The position numbers and the translations under genes were made by a program. The notes beneath the pieces are model-generated. The model was not told the origin of the DNA and searched no databases. It saw only the letters and a program-made list of their open reading frames with translations. 64,000 nucleotides of DNA from Dokdonia sp. 4H-3-7-5 (GTDB lineage Bacteria; Bacteroidota; Bacteroidia; Flavobacteriales; Flavobacteriaceae), in assembly GCF_000212355.1 (NCBI RefSeq), contig NC_015496.1:1736001-1800000 (forward strand), given 5' to 3'. Numbering within the stretch: position 1 is the first letter of the stretch; each line of letters opens with the position of its first letter. Positions 24,633 to 33,578 of this stretch are shown here, piece after piece.

Positions 24633-25931
24633 ATGATACAGGTTAAACGCCAAAATTCATTCACAAGAGTCCTTACCCTAGCCGTGGTGGTGATTCTTAC
24701 ACTTTCAAGTTCTCTTTTTGCGCAAGACGCTCCTGTTGCTGATGCTAAGGCTGGTGAAGCTTTATTCAAAGCAAATTGTGCTGCTTGTCATAAACTGTAT
24801 AAGCCTATGACGGGTCCATTACTTCATCAGGTTTCTGAGAAGTATGACCGTGAGTGGTTGTACAAGTGGATTAAAAATAGTCAGGGTCTTATAAAGTCTG
24901 GAGATGCACTTGCGGTAAAAGTGTATGAGGAAAACGGTAATAAAGTGATGAACTCTTTTCCTGCCTTGTCTAATGCAGATATAGATAACATACTCGCTTA
25001 TACGGATACGCCAAAACCTGAAGCTCCAGCTCCAACTGCTGTAGTAGGAGGTGCGGATGGTAATCAAGGTGGTGGCGTTTCAAATAACTTAATCCTTGCG
25101 ATTCTTGGATTTGTGCTGTTGCTTCTTATTGCAGTGCTATTTTTGGTAAATAATACGCTTAATAAGTTTGCCTCAGCTCAAGGTATTGAAGTTGCTGAGA
25201 GGGAAAAGCGCAAGCCTATCTGGAAAGCATTTGTTGAAAATCAATTCTTAGTGCTTGTTTCTGTAGTCTTCCTTTTGTTAGGTAGTGCATATTTTGCATA
25301 TGGATGGATGTCTCAAATAGGAGTTGATCAAGGTTATATGCCGGTGCAGCCTATCCATTATTCACACAGAATTCACGCAGGTGAAAATGCAATCGAGTGT
25401 AAATATTGTCACTCATCTGCACGTGTCTCCAAGCACTCAGGGATACCTTCATTAAACATCTGTATGAACTGTCATAAGTCTATCGCAGAAGTTGCGGGAC
25501 CTGAGTCTGAGTTTACATCTGTTACTGAGGATTACTCTAAAGAGTTTTACGATAAAGAAATTCAAAAGCTTTACAAAGCTGTAGGTTGGGATGAGTCAAC
25601 ACAATCTTACACTGGGGAAACTCAAGCTGTAGAGTGGGTTCGTATTCATAACCTTCCAGACTTTGCATACTTTAATCACTCTCAGCACGTAAGTGTTGCA
25701 GGCATTGAGTGTCAGAAATGTCACGGTCCTGTAGAGGAGATGGAAGTTATGTATCAACATGCTCCTCTTACAATGGGATGGTGTATTAATTGTCACCGAG
25801 AAACAAACGTGAAGATTGAAGGTAATGAGTATTACACAGAGATTCACGAGCAACTTGCAAAGAAGTATGGTGTTGAGAAAGTAACTGCTGCTCAAATGGG
25901 TGGTCTAGAATGTGGTAAGTGTCACTACTAG
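24633..25931 (+). CDS. actA: Alternative complex III subunit ActA: multiheme cytochrome c with N-terminal monoheme domain
   Basis: A 432-residue secreted and membrane-anchored cytochrome. A signal peptide (about 1-30) leads into a class I cytochrome c domain with CAACH (49-53). A Pro/Gly linker and two membrane segments (about 152-174 and 205-226) follow. The C-terminal part contains five more CXXCH sites: CKYCH (256), CMNCH (277), CQKCH (360), CINCH (384) and CGKCH (427). The five are the pentaheme ActA of alternative complex III, which passes electrons from quinol towards the oxidase. The extra N-terminal haem domain gives six in total. It heads the operon and is followed by actB after 95 bp. 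Confidence 0.9.
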   Translation: MIQVKRQNSFTRVLTLAVVVILTLSSSLFAQDAPVADAKAGEALFKANCAACHKLYKPMTGPLLHQVSEKYDREWLYKWIKNSQGLIKSGDALAVKVYEENGNKVMNSFPALSNADIDNILAYTDTPKPEAPAPTAVVGGADGNQGGGVSNNLILAILGFVLLLLIAVLFLVNNTLNKFASAQGIEVAEREKRKPIWKAFVENQFLVLVSVVFLLLGSAYFAYGWMSQIGVDQGYMPVQPIHYSHRIHAGENAIECKYCHSSARVSKHSGIPSLNICMNCHKSIAEVAGPESEFTSVTEDYSKEFYDKEIQKLYKAVGWDESTQSYTGETQAVEWVRIHNLPDFAYFNHSQHVSVAGIECQKCHGPVEEMEVMYQHAPLTMGWCINCHRETNVKIEGNEYYTEIHEQLAKKYGVEKVTAAQMGGLECGKCHY

Positions 25932-25949
25932 TATAATGCGAGTGCCAGT

Positions 25950-25968
25950 CACATCATTATAAGATGTG
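25950..25968 (+). promoter_or_regulatory. Small hairpin between actA and actB
   Basis: CACATC and GATGTG pair around 7 nt in the 95-bp actA-actB spacer. There is no T-run, so a stabilising or processing role is more likely than termination. The assignment is speculative. Confidence 0.3.
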
Positions 25969-26026
25969 TATGTTAACCGAAACGAATTATCGATCTAAAG
26001 AAGATCACAATTAATAAATTAAGTAT

Positions 26027-29000
26027 ATGTCATCAAACAAGAAATACTGGAAAAGTGTCGATGAGCTCCAAGGAGACTCATCTATCGAGGCGCTAAGACA
26101 GAATGAGTTTGTACAAGAAATTCCGACAGATGAATTTTTAGGTGATAAGGAAACGCTTGAGGCTTCAGAAACTACACGTCGTGATTTCTTGAAGTATGTA
26201 GGTTTCTCTACTGCCGCAGCTTCCCTCGCAGCTTGTGAAGGTCCTGTTGTTAAATCTGTTCCTTACGTAGTGCAGCCAGAGCAAATTGTTCCTGGTGTGG
26301 CAGACTATTATGCAACAACAATTGCAGATGGTTTTGACTTTGCAAGTGTTCTTGTAAAGACACGTGAAGGTCGCCCTATCAAGATTGAGAATAACGATTT
26401 AGCTAAAGGTGGTTTTGGAGCAAATGCTCGTGTTCATGCATCTGTATTAGGAATGTATGATACTAATCGTGCACAATTCCCTACTGCTGCTGGTGAAGAA
26501 GCTTCTTGGTCAGATATAGATAAGGGTGTTATAGGCGCACTTCAAGGAGGAAAGAAAGCGGTGTTGCTTACGCAAACATTTGCAAGTCCCTCTACAGATA
26601 AACTTATAGAAGAGTTTAAAGCTAAGTTTCCTAATGTATCGCACGTAGCGTACGATGCTGCTGGGGAGCAATTTGCTTTGGATGCTTTTGAAATGAAATA
26701 CGGTTTCCGTGCATTACCGGATTATGACTTTGCTAAAGCAGATGTTATAGTTGCTGTAGGTGCAGACTTTGTTGGAGATTGGAATGGTGGTGGATATGAT
26801 TCTGCTTACGGTAAGAAGCGTGTTCCAAAAAATGGAAAGATGTCTAAGCATTTCCAGTTTGAGGCGAACATGTCTCTTTCTGGTGCAAATGCAGATGTAC
26901 GTGTACCATCTACGCCATCACAACAAAAATTAATAGTACAAGCTCTTGCTGGTGGTTCTGTATCTGGTTTGCCAGAAGGAATAATGACAAAAGTTGCTCA
27001 AGCTCGTAAGGCATTACTTGCGGCTGGAGATAGCGGACTTCTTATAACAGGAGTTCAGGATGTGGCAACTCAGAAAATAGCGCTAGATTTTAATGCTGGT
27101 AAGTCTGTTATGGACACTGCTAAGCCTAAGATGACTCGCTCTGGAGATGCGCGCAAGATGATGCAGCTTGTAAAAGATATGAATGCTGGGCAAGTAGGAA
27201 CTCTTATTATGGCGGGTGTAAACCCAGCATATAGTTTACCTAATGCTTCAGAATTTACAGAAGGGCTTAAGAAGGTAGATGTTTCAGTTGCTTGTTCTAT
27301 AAGAGCAGACGAGACTGCAGCTTTGTCTACACATATAGCTCCTGTGCCACATTACCTAGAATCTTGGGGGGATGTGCAGATTAAAATGGGAGAGGTAAGC
27401 CTTCAGCAACCTACGATAAAAGAAATTTTCAATACTCGTCAATTTCAACAAAGTTTGTTGACTTGGATGGGTGAGGATAAAACATATTACGAGTATCTCA
27501 AGGATACCATGACTTCGGCTGGACTTCCTTTCAATAAGTCTGTTCAAGCTGGTGTTGTTGAAACTAACGCTTTCGCGAAAGCGGTTACACCTTCAAACAC
27601 ATCGATTACTTCAGATGCTGGATTATCTAGCGCATTACAAGAAGGTACTGGTGATTTTGAATTGACGTTATACACAATGACATCAATGGGTGACGGTACA
27701 CAGGCAAACAACCCTTGGTTGCAAGAAATGCCTGATCCGTTAACACGTTGTACTTGGGATAACTACTTGACAATGTCTGAGGCAGATGCCAAAGAGAAAG
27801 GATTGTGGTTTGATAGAAGTACATTCTTTACAGAAGCACGACACAATGCAAACGGTGGTCTTAACGGTCATTATGCAAATGTTACTGTTAACGGTGTTAC
27901 CTTAGAGAATGTTCCTGTAATGATTCAGCCAGGTCAGGCTAAAGGGTCTGTGGGTCTTGCAGTAGGATATGGTCGTAAAAATGGAATTCAAGAGGAGATG
28001 CAAACGGGTGTAAATGCATTTCCGTTAATGCAGAACTTCCAGACAACTCAAAAGGTATCTATTGAAAAAGTAGGTGGTGTTCATGAATTTGCATCTGTGC
28101 AACTTCATAACACATTGATGGGTCGTGGTGATATTGTAAAAGAAACTACGCTCGAAATCTTCAATACAAAAGATAAGCACTCTTGGAATGTAATGCCAGA
28201 AGTGAGTAAAGGTCATATAGAATATGAAGTAACTTCACCAGAAGTTGACCTTTGGGATGAATTTGATCGTTCTATTGGGCACCACTTCAATCTTGCTATT
28301 GACCTGAATGCGTGTACTGGTTGTGGTGCTTGTGTTATTGCTTGTCATGCAGAGAATAATGTTCCTGTTGTAGGTAAGTCAGAAATACGTCGTAGTCGCG
28401 ATATGCACTGGTTACGTATTGATAGATATTACTCTTCTGAGGAGACGTTTGAGCTTGATGATACTAAGAAAAACGATTTTAGTGGTTTAGGTGGGGATAA
28501 AGGTTCTCTTGGAGGATTTGGTGAGCTAGAAGATCCAGCGGCAAACCCGCAGGTCGCTTTCCAGCCTATCATGTGCCAGCACTGTAACCACGCACCATGT
28601 GAAACAGTTTGTCCAGTTGCAGCATCTGCACACGGTAAGCAAGGTCAAAACCATATGACGTACAACCGTTGTGTAGGTACTAGATATTGTGCAAATAACT
28701 GTCCATATAAAGTACGTCGTTTTAACTGGTTCCTATATAACGGGAATGATGAGTTTGATTACCACATGAATAACGACCTTGGTCGTATGGTAATTAACCC
28801 AGACGTAACAGTTCGTTCACGAGGAGTTATGGAGAAATGTTCTATGTGTATTCAAATGACACAGAAGACTATTCTTGATGCAAAGCGTGATGGACGTAAA
28901 GTAAAAGACGGAGAGTTTGCTACAGCTTGCTCTAACGCTTGTACAAGTGGAGCTCTTGCCTTTGGAGATATAAACGATAAGGAAAGTGAAATTGAAACGC

Positions 29001-29098
29001 TTAGAACAGATGATCGTATGTATCACTTGCTTGAGCATGTAGGAACAAAACCTAATGTATTTTACCAGACAATGGTACGTAATACAGAAGAAGCATAA
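26027..29098 (+). CDS. actB: Alternative complex III subunit ActB: molybdopterin-oxidoreductase-like and iron-sulfur protein
   Basis: A 1023-residue fusion. Near residue 50 a twin-arginine motif, TTRRDFLKYVG, precedes a hydrophobic stretch ending in a lipobox-like LAAC (Cys70), so the protein is probably exported by Tat and lipid-anchored. Residues about 80-740 resemble a molybdopterin oxidoreductase large subunit; ActB is known to lack the cofactor. The C-terminal third is an NrfC/PsrB-like ferredoxin region with four cysteine clusters: CTGCGACVIAC (about 762), CQHCNHAPCETVCP (about 848), CVGTRYCANNCP (about 881) and CSMC (about 937). It carries electrons from the membrane quinol site to ActA. 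A palindrome copy (27568-27583) encodes NAFAKA in a linker. Confidence 0.94.
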   Translation: MSSNKKYWKSVDELQGDSSIEALRQNEFVQEIPTDEFLGDKETLEASETTRRDFLKYVGFSTAAASLAACEGPVVKSVPYVVQPEQIVPGVADYYATTIADGFDFASVLVKTREGRPIKIENNDLAKGGFGANARVHASVLGMYDTNRAQFPTAAGEEASWSDIDKGVIGALQGGKKAVLLTQTFASPSTDKLIEEFKAKFPNVSHVAYDAAGEQFALDAFEMKYGFRALPDYDFAKADVIVAVGADFVGDWNGGGYDSAYGKKRVPKNGKMSKHFQFEANMSLSGANADVRVPSTPSQQKLIVQALAGGSVSGLPEGIMTKVAQARKALLAAGDSGLLITGVQDVATQKIALDFNAGKSVMDTAKPKMTRSGDARKMMQLVKDMNAGQVGTLIMAGVNPAYSLPNASEFTEGLKKVDVSVACSIRADETAALSTHIAPVPHYLESWGDVQIKMGEVSLQQPTIKEIFNTRQFQQSLLTWMGEDKTYYEYLKDTMTSAGLPFNKSVQAGVVETNAFAKAVTPSNTSITSDAGLSSALQEGTGDFELTLYTMTSMGDGTQANNPWLQEMPDPLTRCTWDNYLTMSEADAKEKGLWFDRSTFFTEARHNANGGLNGHYANVTVNGVTLENVPVMIQPGQAKGSVGLAVGYGRKNGIQEEMQTGVNAFPLMQNFQTTQKVSIEKVGGVHEFASVQLHNTLMGRGDIVKETTLEIFNTKDKHSWNVMPEVSKGHIEYEVTSPEVDLWDEFDRSIGHHFNLAIDLNACTGCGACVIACHAENNVPVVGKSEIRRSRDMHWLRIDRYYSSEETFELDDTKKNDFSGLGGDKGSLGGFGELEDPAANPQVAFQPIMCQHCNHAPCETVCPVAASAHGKQGQNHMTYNRCVGTRYCANNCPYKVRRFNWFLYNGNDEFDYHMNNDLGRMVINPDVTVRSRGVMEKCSMCIQMTQKTILDAKRDGRKVKDGEFATACSNACTSGALAFGDINDKESEIETLRTDDRMYHLLEHVGTKPNVFYQTMVRNTEEA
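27568..27583. repeat. Iterated palindrome, perfect 16-mer, within actB
   Basis: Perfect CGCTTTCGCGAAAGCG, read as NAFAKA at about residue 515 of ActB. Confidence 0.95.
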
Positions 29099-29132
29099 AA
29101 ACAACTAATCTAAAGACTAATTATATAGGATT

Positions 29133-30893
29133 ATGGCGCATTACGAAGCACCTATACGAAGACCACTAGTTACCGGAGATAAAACTTATCACGATGTAAC
29201 TTTAGATATAGTCGCTCCTGTTGAAGGACGAGCTAATAAATCATGGTGGATCGTATTCTCTATCGCACTTGTTGCTTTCTTATGGGGAATAGGCTGTATT
29301 ATCTATACTGTAACAAACGGTATTGGTAGTTGGGGTCTAAACAAAACCGTAGGATGGGCTTGGGATATTACCAACTTTGTATGGTGGGTAGGAATCGGGC
29401 ACGCAGGAACATTGATATCTGCGGTACTATTATTATTCCGTCAGAAGTGGCGTATGGCAATTAACCGCTCGGCAGAGGCGATGACTATCTTCTCTGTAGT
29501 TCAAGCTGGTTTATTTCCTATTATCCACATGGGCCGTCCATGGCTAGCGTATTGGGTACTTCCTATACCTAATCAATTTGGTTCTCTATGGGTAAACTTT
29601 AACTCACCGCTACTATGGGATGTATTTGCAATTTCTACATATCTTTCTGTATCACTGGTGTTTTGGTGGACTGGATTGCTTCCTGATTTTGCGATGATAC
29701 GTGATAGAGCTGTAAAGCCTTTCCAAAAGAAGATTTATAGTCTACTTGCCTTTGGTTGGTCTGGTAGAGCAAAAGATTGGCAGCGTTTTGAAGAAGTGTC
29801 TTTGGTACTTGCAGGTCTAGCAACACCATTAGTACTTTCGGTACACACGATTGTATCTTTTGACTTTGCGACATCGGTAATACCTGGGTGGCACACCACG
29901 ATTTTCCCTCCTTACTTTGTTGCAGGAGCGGTTTTCTCAGGGTTTGCCATGGTAAATACACTTCTTATTATAATGCGTAAAGTTGTAAGTCTTGAAGCTT
30001 ACATTACTGTTCAACATATTGAGCTTATGAACATCGTAATTATGATTACGGGTTCTATAGTAGGTGTTGCTTATATTACAGAGTTGTTTATGGCTTGGTA
30101 TTCTGGTGTAGAATATGAGCAGTATGCATTCTTAAACAGGGCTACTGGTCCTTATGCATGGTCTTATTGGGCAATGATGACATGTAATGTGTTTTCTCCA
30201 CAGTTTATGTGGTTTCCTAAGTTGAGAAGATCAATAATGTTTTCTTTTATTATTTCTATTGTAGTAAATATAGGAATGTGGTTTGAGCGTTTCGTGATTA
30301 TTGTAACTTCACTTCACCGTGATTATTTACCTTCATCATGGACAATGTTCTCACCTACATTTGTAGATATAGGTATCTTTATAGGTACTATAGGTTTCTT
30401 CTTTGTATTGTTCTTATTATATGCCCGTACATTCCCGGTGATTGCACAAGCAGAAGTAAAAACAATCATGAAGTCTTCTGGAGAGCGTTACAAGAAATTA
30501 CGTGAGTCAGGACAATCATTAGTAGGTACAGGAGCAGATCCTCGTACATCTGGTGGGCCTGTAAAAATTAATCTTGATGGTGCATATATTGCAAAACCTC
30601 AGGAGGTCTCTGAAGGGGAAACTATAATAGCTGAGGATAATCATGGTGCTGTATCGTTAACCGATCGCTTGGGATCATTTGACGCTGCAACACAAAAAGC
30701 AGATGATCTAAAGGTTATTAACGGCATTGGTCCAAAGATGGAAGAGAAACTTAATGTTCTAGGCATTTACACGTACGAGCAGGTAAGTAGAATGACATCT
30801 AGTGAGTATTCGTTACTTGATAATCTAACTGGATCATTTCCTGGTCGTGCAGAGCGCGATGACTGGGCTGGTCAAGCTAACAATCTTAAATAA
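29133..30893 (+). CDS. actC: Alternative complex III subunit ActC (NrfD/PsrC family) with C-terminal helix-hairpin-helix extension
   Basis: A 586-residue protein whose first 450 residues form an NrfD/PsrC membrane subunit with about ten helices, the quinol-oxidising part of alternative complex III. After a 60-residue soluble linker, residues about 523-586 form a small domain beginning DDLKVINGIGPKMEEKLN and ending ERDDWAGQA. That is the helix-hairpin-helix module found as a C-terminal extension on NuoE and on ribosomal protein L21 in some bacteria. ActC proteins usually stop soon after the last helix, so the extension is notable. The gene is 34 bp after actB and 6 bp before actD. Confidence 0.93.
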   Translation: MAHYEAPIRRPLVTGDKTYHDVTLDIVAPVEGRANKSWWIVFSIALVAFLWGIGCIIYTVTNGIGSWGLNKTVGWAWDITNFVWWVGIGHAGTLISAVLLLFRQKWRMAINRSAEAMTIFSVVQAGLFPIIHMGRPWLAYWVLPIPNQFGSLWVNFNSPLLWDVFAISTYLSVSLVFWWTGLLPDFAMIRDRAVKPFQKKIYSLLAFGWSGRAKDWQRFEEVSLVLAGLATPLVLSVHTIVSFDFATSVIPGWHTTIFPPYFVAGAVFSGFAMVNTLLIIMRKVVSLEAYITVQHIELMNIVIMITGSIVGVAYITELFMAWYSGVEYEQYAFLNRATGPYAWSYWAMMTCNVFSPQFMWFPKLRRSIMFSFIISIVVNIGMWFERFVIIVTSLHRDYLPSSWTMFSPTFVDIGIFIGTIGFFFVLFLLYARTFPVIAQAEVKTIMKSSGERYKKLRESGQSLVGTGADPRTSGGPVKINLDGAYIAKPQEVSEGETIIAEDNHGAVSLTDRLGSFDAATQKADDLKVINGIGPKMEEKLNVLGIYTYEQVSRMTSSEYSLLDNLTGSFPGRAERDDWAGQANNLK

Positions 30894-30899
30894 TTAAGT

Positions 30900-31430
30900 A
30901 TGGCATCTACAGTTATACACGCAATATATACAGATGACGACATTCTTATGAATGCTGTTAAAGAGGTAAAGAAGAAGCATCTTCATATTAATGATATATT
31001 TACCCCTTTCCCTGTACACGGACTTGACAAGGCCATGGGTCTTGCCCCTACTCGTCTTGCAATTACAGCATTTCTTTATGGATGTGTTGGTATTACAGTG
31101 GCGACATTAATGATGAACTTCATAATGATTGAAGATTGGCCGCAGAATATTGGTGGTAAACCTTCTTTTAGTTACATAGAAAACATGCCTGCTTTTGTGC
31201 CTATCATGTTTGAACTTACAGTGTTTTTTGCTGCTCACTTGATGGTTATAACTTTCTACTTAAGAAGTAGATTGTGGCCATTTAAGAAGGCTGAAAATCC
31301 AGATGTACGTACAACAGATGATCATTTCCTTATGGAAATAGACGCAACTGGTAAGGATGGAGAGGAGCTCGCAAACTTTTTAGTTACAACTGGAGCTGTA
31401 GAAATTAATTTAATTGCAAACGAAGCATAA
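30900..31430 (+). CDS. actD: Alternative complex III subunit ActD (DUF3341)
   Basis: A 176-residue protein with a cytoplasmic N-terminal alpha-beta domain containing HINDIFTPFPVHGLDKAMGL, the DUF3341 hallmark. Two membrane helices follow (about residues 57-80 and 100-122), then a charged C-terminal tail. In the known complex ActD is a membrane subunit without cofactors that stabilises the NrfD-like subunits. It lies 6 bp after actC and 9 bp before actE, consistent with tight co-translation. Confidence 0.93.
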   Translation: MASTVIHAIYTDDDILMNAVKEVKKKHLHINDIFTPFPVHGLDKAMGLAPTRLAITAFLYGCVGITVATLMMNFIMIEDWPQNIGGKPSFSYIENMPAFVPIMFELTVFFAAHLMVITFYLRSRLWPFKKAENPDVRTTDDHFLMEIDATGKDGEELANFLVTTGAVEINLIANEA

Positions 31431-31439
31431 GCCAACGCA

Positions 31440-32141
31440 ATGAAGAATATATCTAAAATAGCTATTTTATTAATTGCCTTTGCAAGTGTTATCTCTTGCC
31501 AAGATGATAATAAACCTAACTATCAGTATATGCCTAATATGTATGAGTCCGTAGGTTACGAGACTTATGGTAAATATGAGGTTTTTCCTGATGGTTATGA
31601 AGCACTTGAACCTGCAGAAGGATCTGTTATGAGAGGTTGGATGCCTTATGATTTTGAAAATACTCCAGAAGGTAAAGCTTCCGCAAAAGCTGATTTGAAA
31701 AATCCGCTTCCACTTACAGAAGACAATTATGTAAAGGGTAACGAACTGTATAATATTTACTGTTCAATCTGTCACGGTGTAAAAGGTGATGGTAAGGGTA
31801 ATCTTGCGAAACGCGAGAAAATACTAGGTGTACCTGCCTATAACGATGCCGGTAGAGCTATTACTGAAGGCAGTGTATATCACGTAATGTACTATGGTAT
31901 TAACTCTATGGGGTCTTATGCTTCTCAAATGACTGAAGACGAGCTTTGGATGGTTGATCACTATGTAATGGGGCTTAAAGATGCACTAGATGGTAAGCCG
32001 CAGAGAGAGTTTACTGCTTCCGAAATCATTTCGGAGATGACTGAAGGTAAGATTGACACTGATTTAAACGAGGGCGCAGTCGATGCTATTCCAGGTCCAG
32101 AATCTGAGCCAATGAATGCTCAAGGTAACGAACAAAACTAA
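31440..32141 (+). CDS. actE: Alternative complex III subunit ActE: monoheme cytochrome c lipoprotein
   Basis: A 233-residue protein. The N terminus is a lipoprotein signal with lipobox ending ISC at about residue 20. The mature region includes an ALEPAEGSVMRGWMPYDF segment common to ActE proteins, and a class I cytochrome c domain with one haem site, CSICHG (about residue 111), and a distal methionine candidate in the MYYGINSMGSYASQM region. It would sit on the periplasmic face and act as an electron exit from the complex. The last 30 residues are acidic and probably disordered. Confidence 0.92.
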   Translation: MKNISKIAILLIAFASVISCQDDNKPNYQYMPNMYESVGYETYGKYEVFPDGYEALEPAEGSVMRGWMPYDFENTPEGKASAKADLKNPLPLTEDNYVKGNELYNIYCSICHGVKGDGKGNLAKREKILGVPAYNDAGRAITEGSVYHVMYYGINSMGSYASQMTEDELWMVDHYVMGLKDALDGKPQREFTASEIISEMTEGKIDTDLNEGAVDAIPGPESEPMNAQGNEQN

Positions 32142-32167
32142 TTAACGGAACAACCGATATTTAAGAT

Positions 32168-33550
32168 ATGTATACATTATCTAAGAACTTAAAATTATCA
32201 GCTATCATTTTTATGGTAGTAGGGGCGTTACTATTTGCAGTTGATGCAATGTTTATGCCTTCTTCAATATCAGATATTGAAGCTATGCATGCTGGTGATG
32301 ATCACGGCACTGGTCATGAAGTAGCAGAAGTAAATGATTCACACGGATCTATTGCCACAGCAAAGGGTCACAGTGAAGATCATGCAGTTGCTAGTCATCA
32401 AGCCGAAGAGGGTCATGCTATGAGCGAAGCAGAACACAACCAACATCTTTTGGATGGATATAAAAATAAGCCATGGTCTGCAGTATATGTTGCAGCATTC
32501 TTCTTCTTTATGATATCATTAGGGTGTCTAGCGTTTTATGCCGTGCAATATGCAGCTCAAGCTGGATGGTCACCTTTATTATTAAGGGTAATGGAGGCAA
32601 TAACGGGATATCTACTACCTGGGAGTATTATTATGTTGATTTTGTTAGCCCTTTCTGGTTTTCATTTTAATCATATTTTTCATTGGATGGCAGATGGAAT
32701 AACGGATCCAACGAGTGAGAACTATGATAAGTTAATCGCAGGAAAGGCAGATTGGTTAAATGTTCCATGGTTATTGATTAGAGCCGTAATATTTATAGCG
32801 GGTTGGAATGTATATAGATTTTTTGCTGTTAAATTTTCTAAAGAGCAAGACGAGGCTACCGATAATAGATCGCACAAGAAATCGTTTAAACTTGCTGCAG
32901 CATTCTTGGTATTCTTTTTGTACACTGAGTCTATGATGTCTTGGGATTGGATTATGTCAATCGATCCGCACTGGTTTAGTACTTTATTTGGATGGTACGT
33001 GCTTGCAGGTATGATGGTTTGTGGTATCACAACAATCGCCCTAATAACTATGATTCTTAAAGGGGCGGGTTATTTACAAAATGTAAATGATAGTCATATA
33101 CATGACTTAGCAAAGTTTATGTTTGGATTTAGTATTTTTTGGACTTATTTATGGTTCTCTCAGTTCATGCTTATTTGGTATTCAAATATTCCAGAAGAGG
33201 TGACATACTATATCCAACGTATAGAAGACTATAATTTGCCTTTCTTTGGAATGCTTATAATGAACTTCTTATTCCCTTTATTAATACTGATGAACAGTGA
33301 TTTTAAACGTGTGAATTGGTTTGTCGTTATGGCTGGAATTGTTATATTATTTGGCCATTATGTAGATATTTTCAATATGGTTATGCCAGGAACTGTAGGT
33401 CAGGCATGGTCGTTTGGATTTGTAGAGTTGGGATCTCTTATGTTCTTCTTTGGTTTGTTTGTATTGATTGTATTTACATCACTTACAAAACGTCCATTAG
33501 AGCCTAAGCGTAATCCACTTATTGAAGAAAGTAAACACTTTCATTATTAG
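32168..33550 (+). CDS. actF: Alternative complex III subunit ActF (NrfD-like) with His-rich loop
   Basis: A 460-residue membrane protein, the second NrfD-like subunit of alternative complex III, with about ten helices. The first helix (about residues 8-28) is followed by an unusual polar loop (residues 38-95) that contains ten histidines interspersed with Asp and Glu, for example HAGDDHGTGH and HSEDHAVASH. The rest (DWIMSIDPHWFSTLFGWYV) is typical of the family. The loop could bind metal ions such as copper needed by the oxidase, but it could also be a neutral spacer. coxB follows 28 bp downstream. Confidence 0.92.
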   Translation: MYTLSKNLKLSAIIFMVVGALLFAVDAMFMPSSISDIEAMHAGDDHGTGHEVAEVNDSHGSIATAKGHSEDHAVASHQAEEGHAMSEAEHNQHLLDGYKNKPWSAVYVAAFFFFMISLGCLAFYAVQYAAQAGWSPLLLRVMEAITGYLLPGSIIMLILLALSGFHFNHIFHWMADGITDPTSENYDKLIAGKADWLNVPWLLIRAVIFIAGWNVYRFFAVKFSKEQDEATDNRSHKKSFKLAAAFLVFFLYTESMMSWDWIMSIDPHWFSTLFGWYVLAGMMVCGITTIALITMILKGAGYLQNVNDSHIHDLAKFMFGFSIFWTYLWFSQFMLIWYSNIPEEVTYYIQRIEDYNLPFFGMLIMNFLFPLLILMNSDFKRVNWFVVMAGIVILFGHYVDIFNMVMPGTVGQAWSFGFVELGSLMFFFGLFVLIVFTSLTKRPLEPKRNPLIEESKHFHY

Positions 33551-33578
33551 AATATAGATATAAAGAAGTTAGAAAGCA

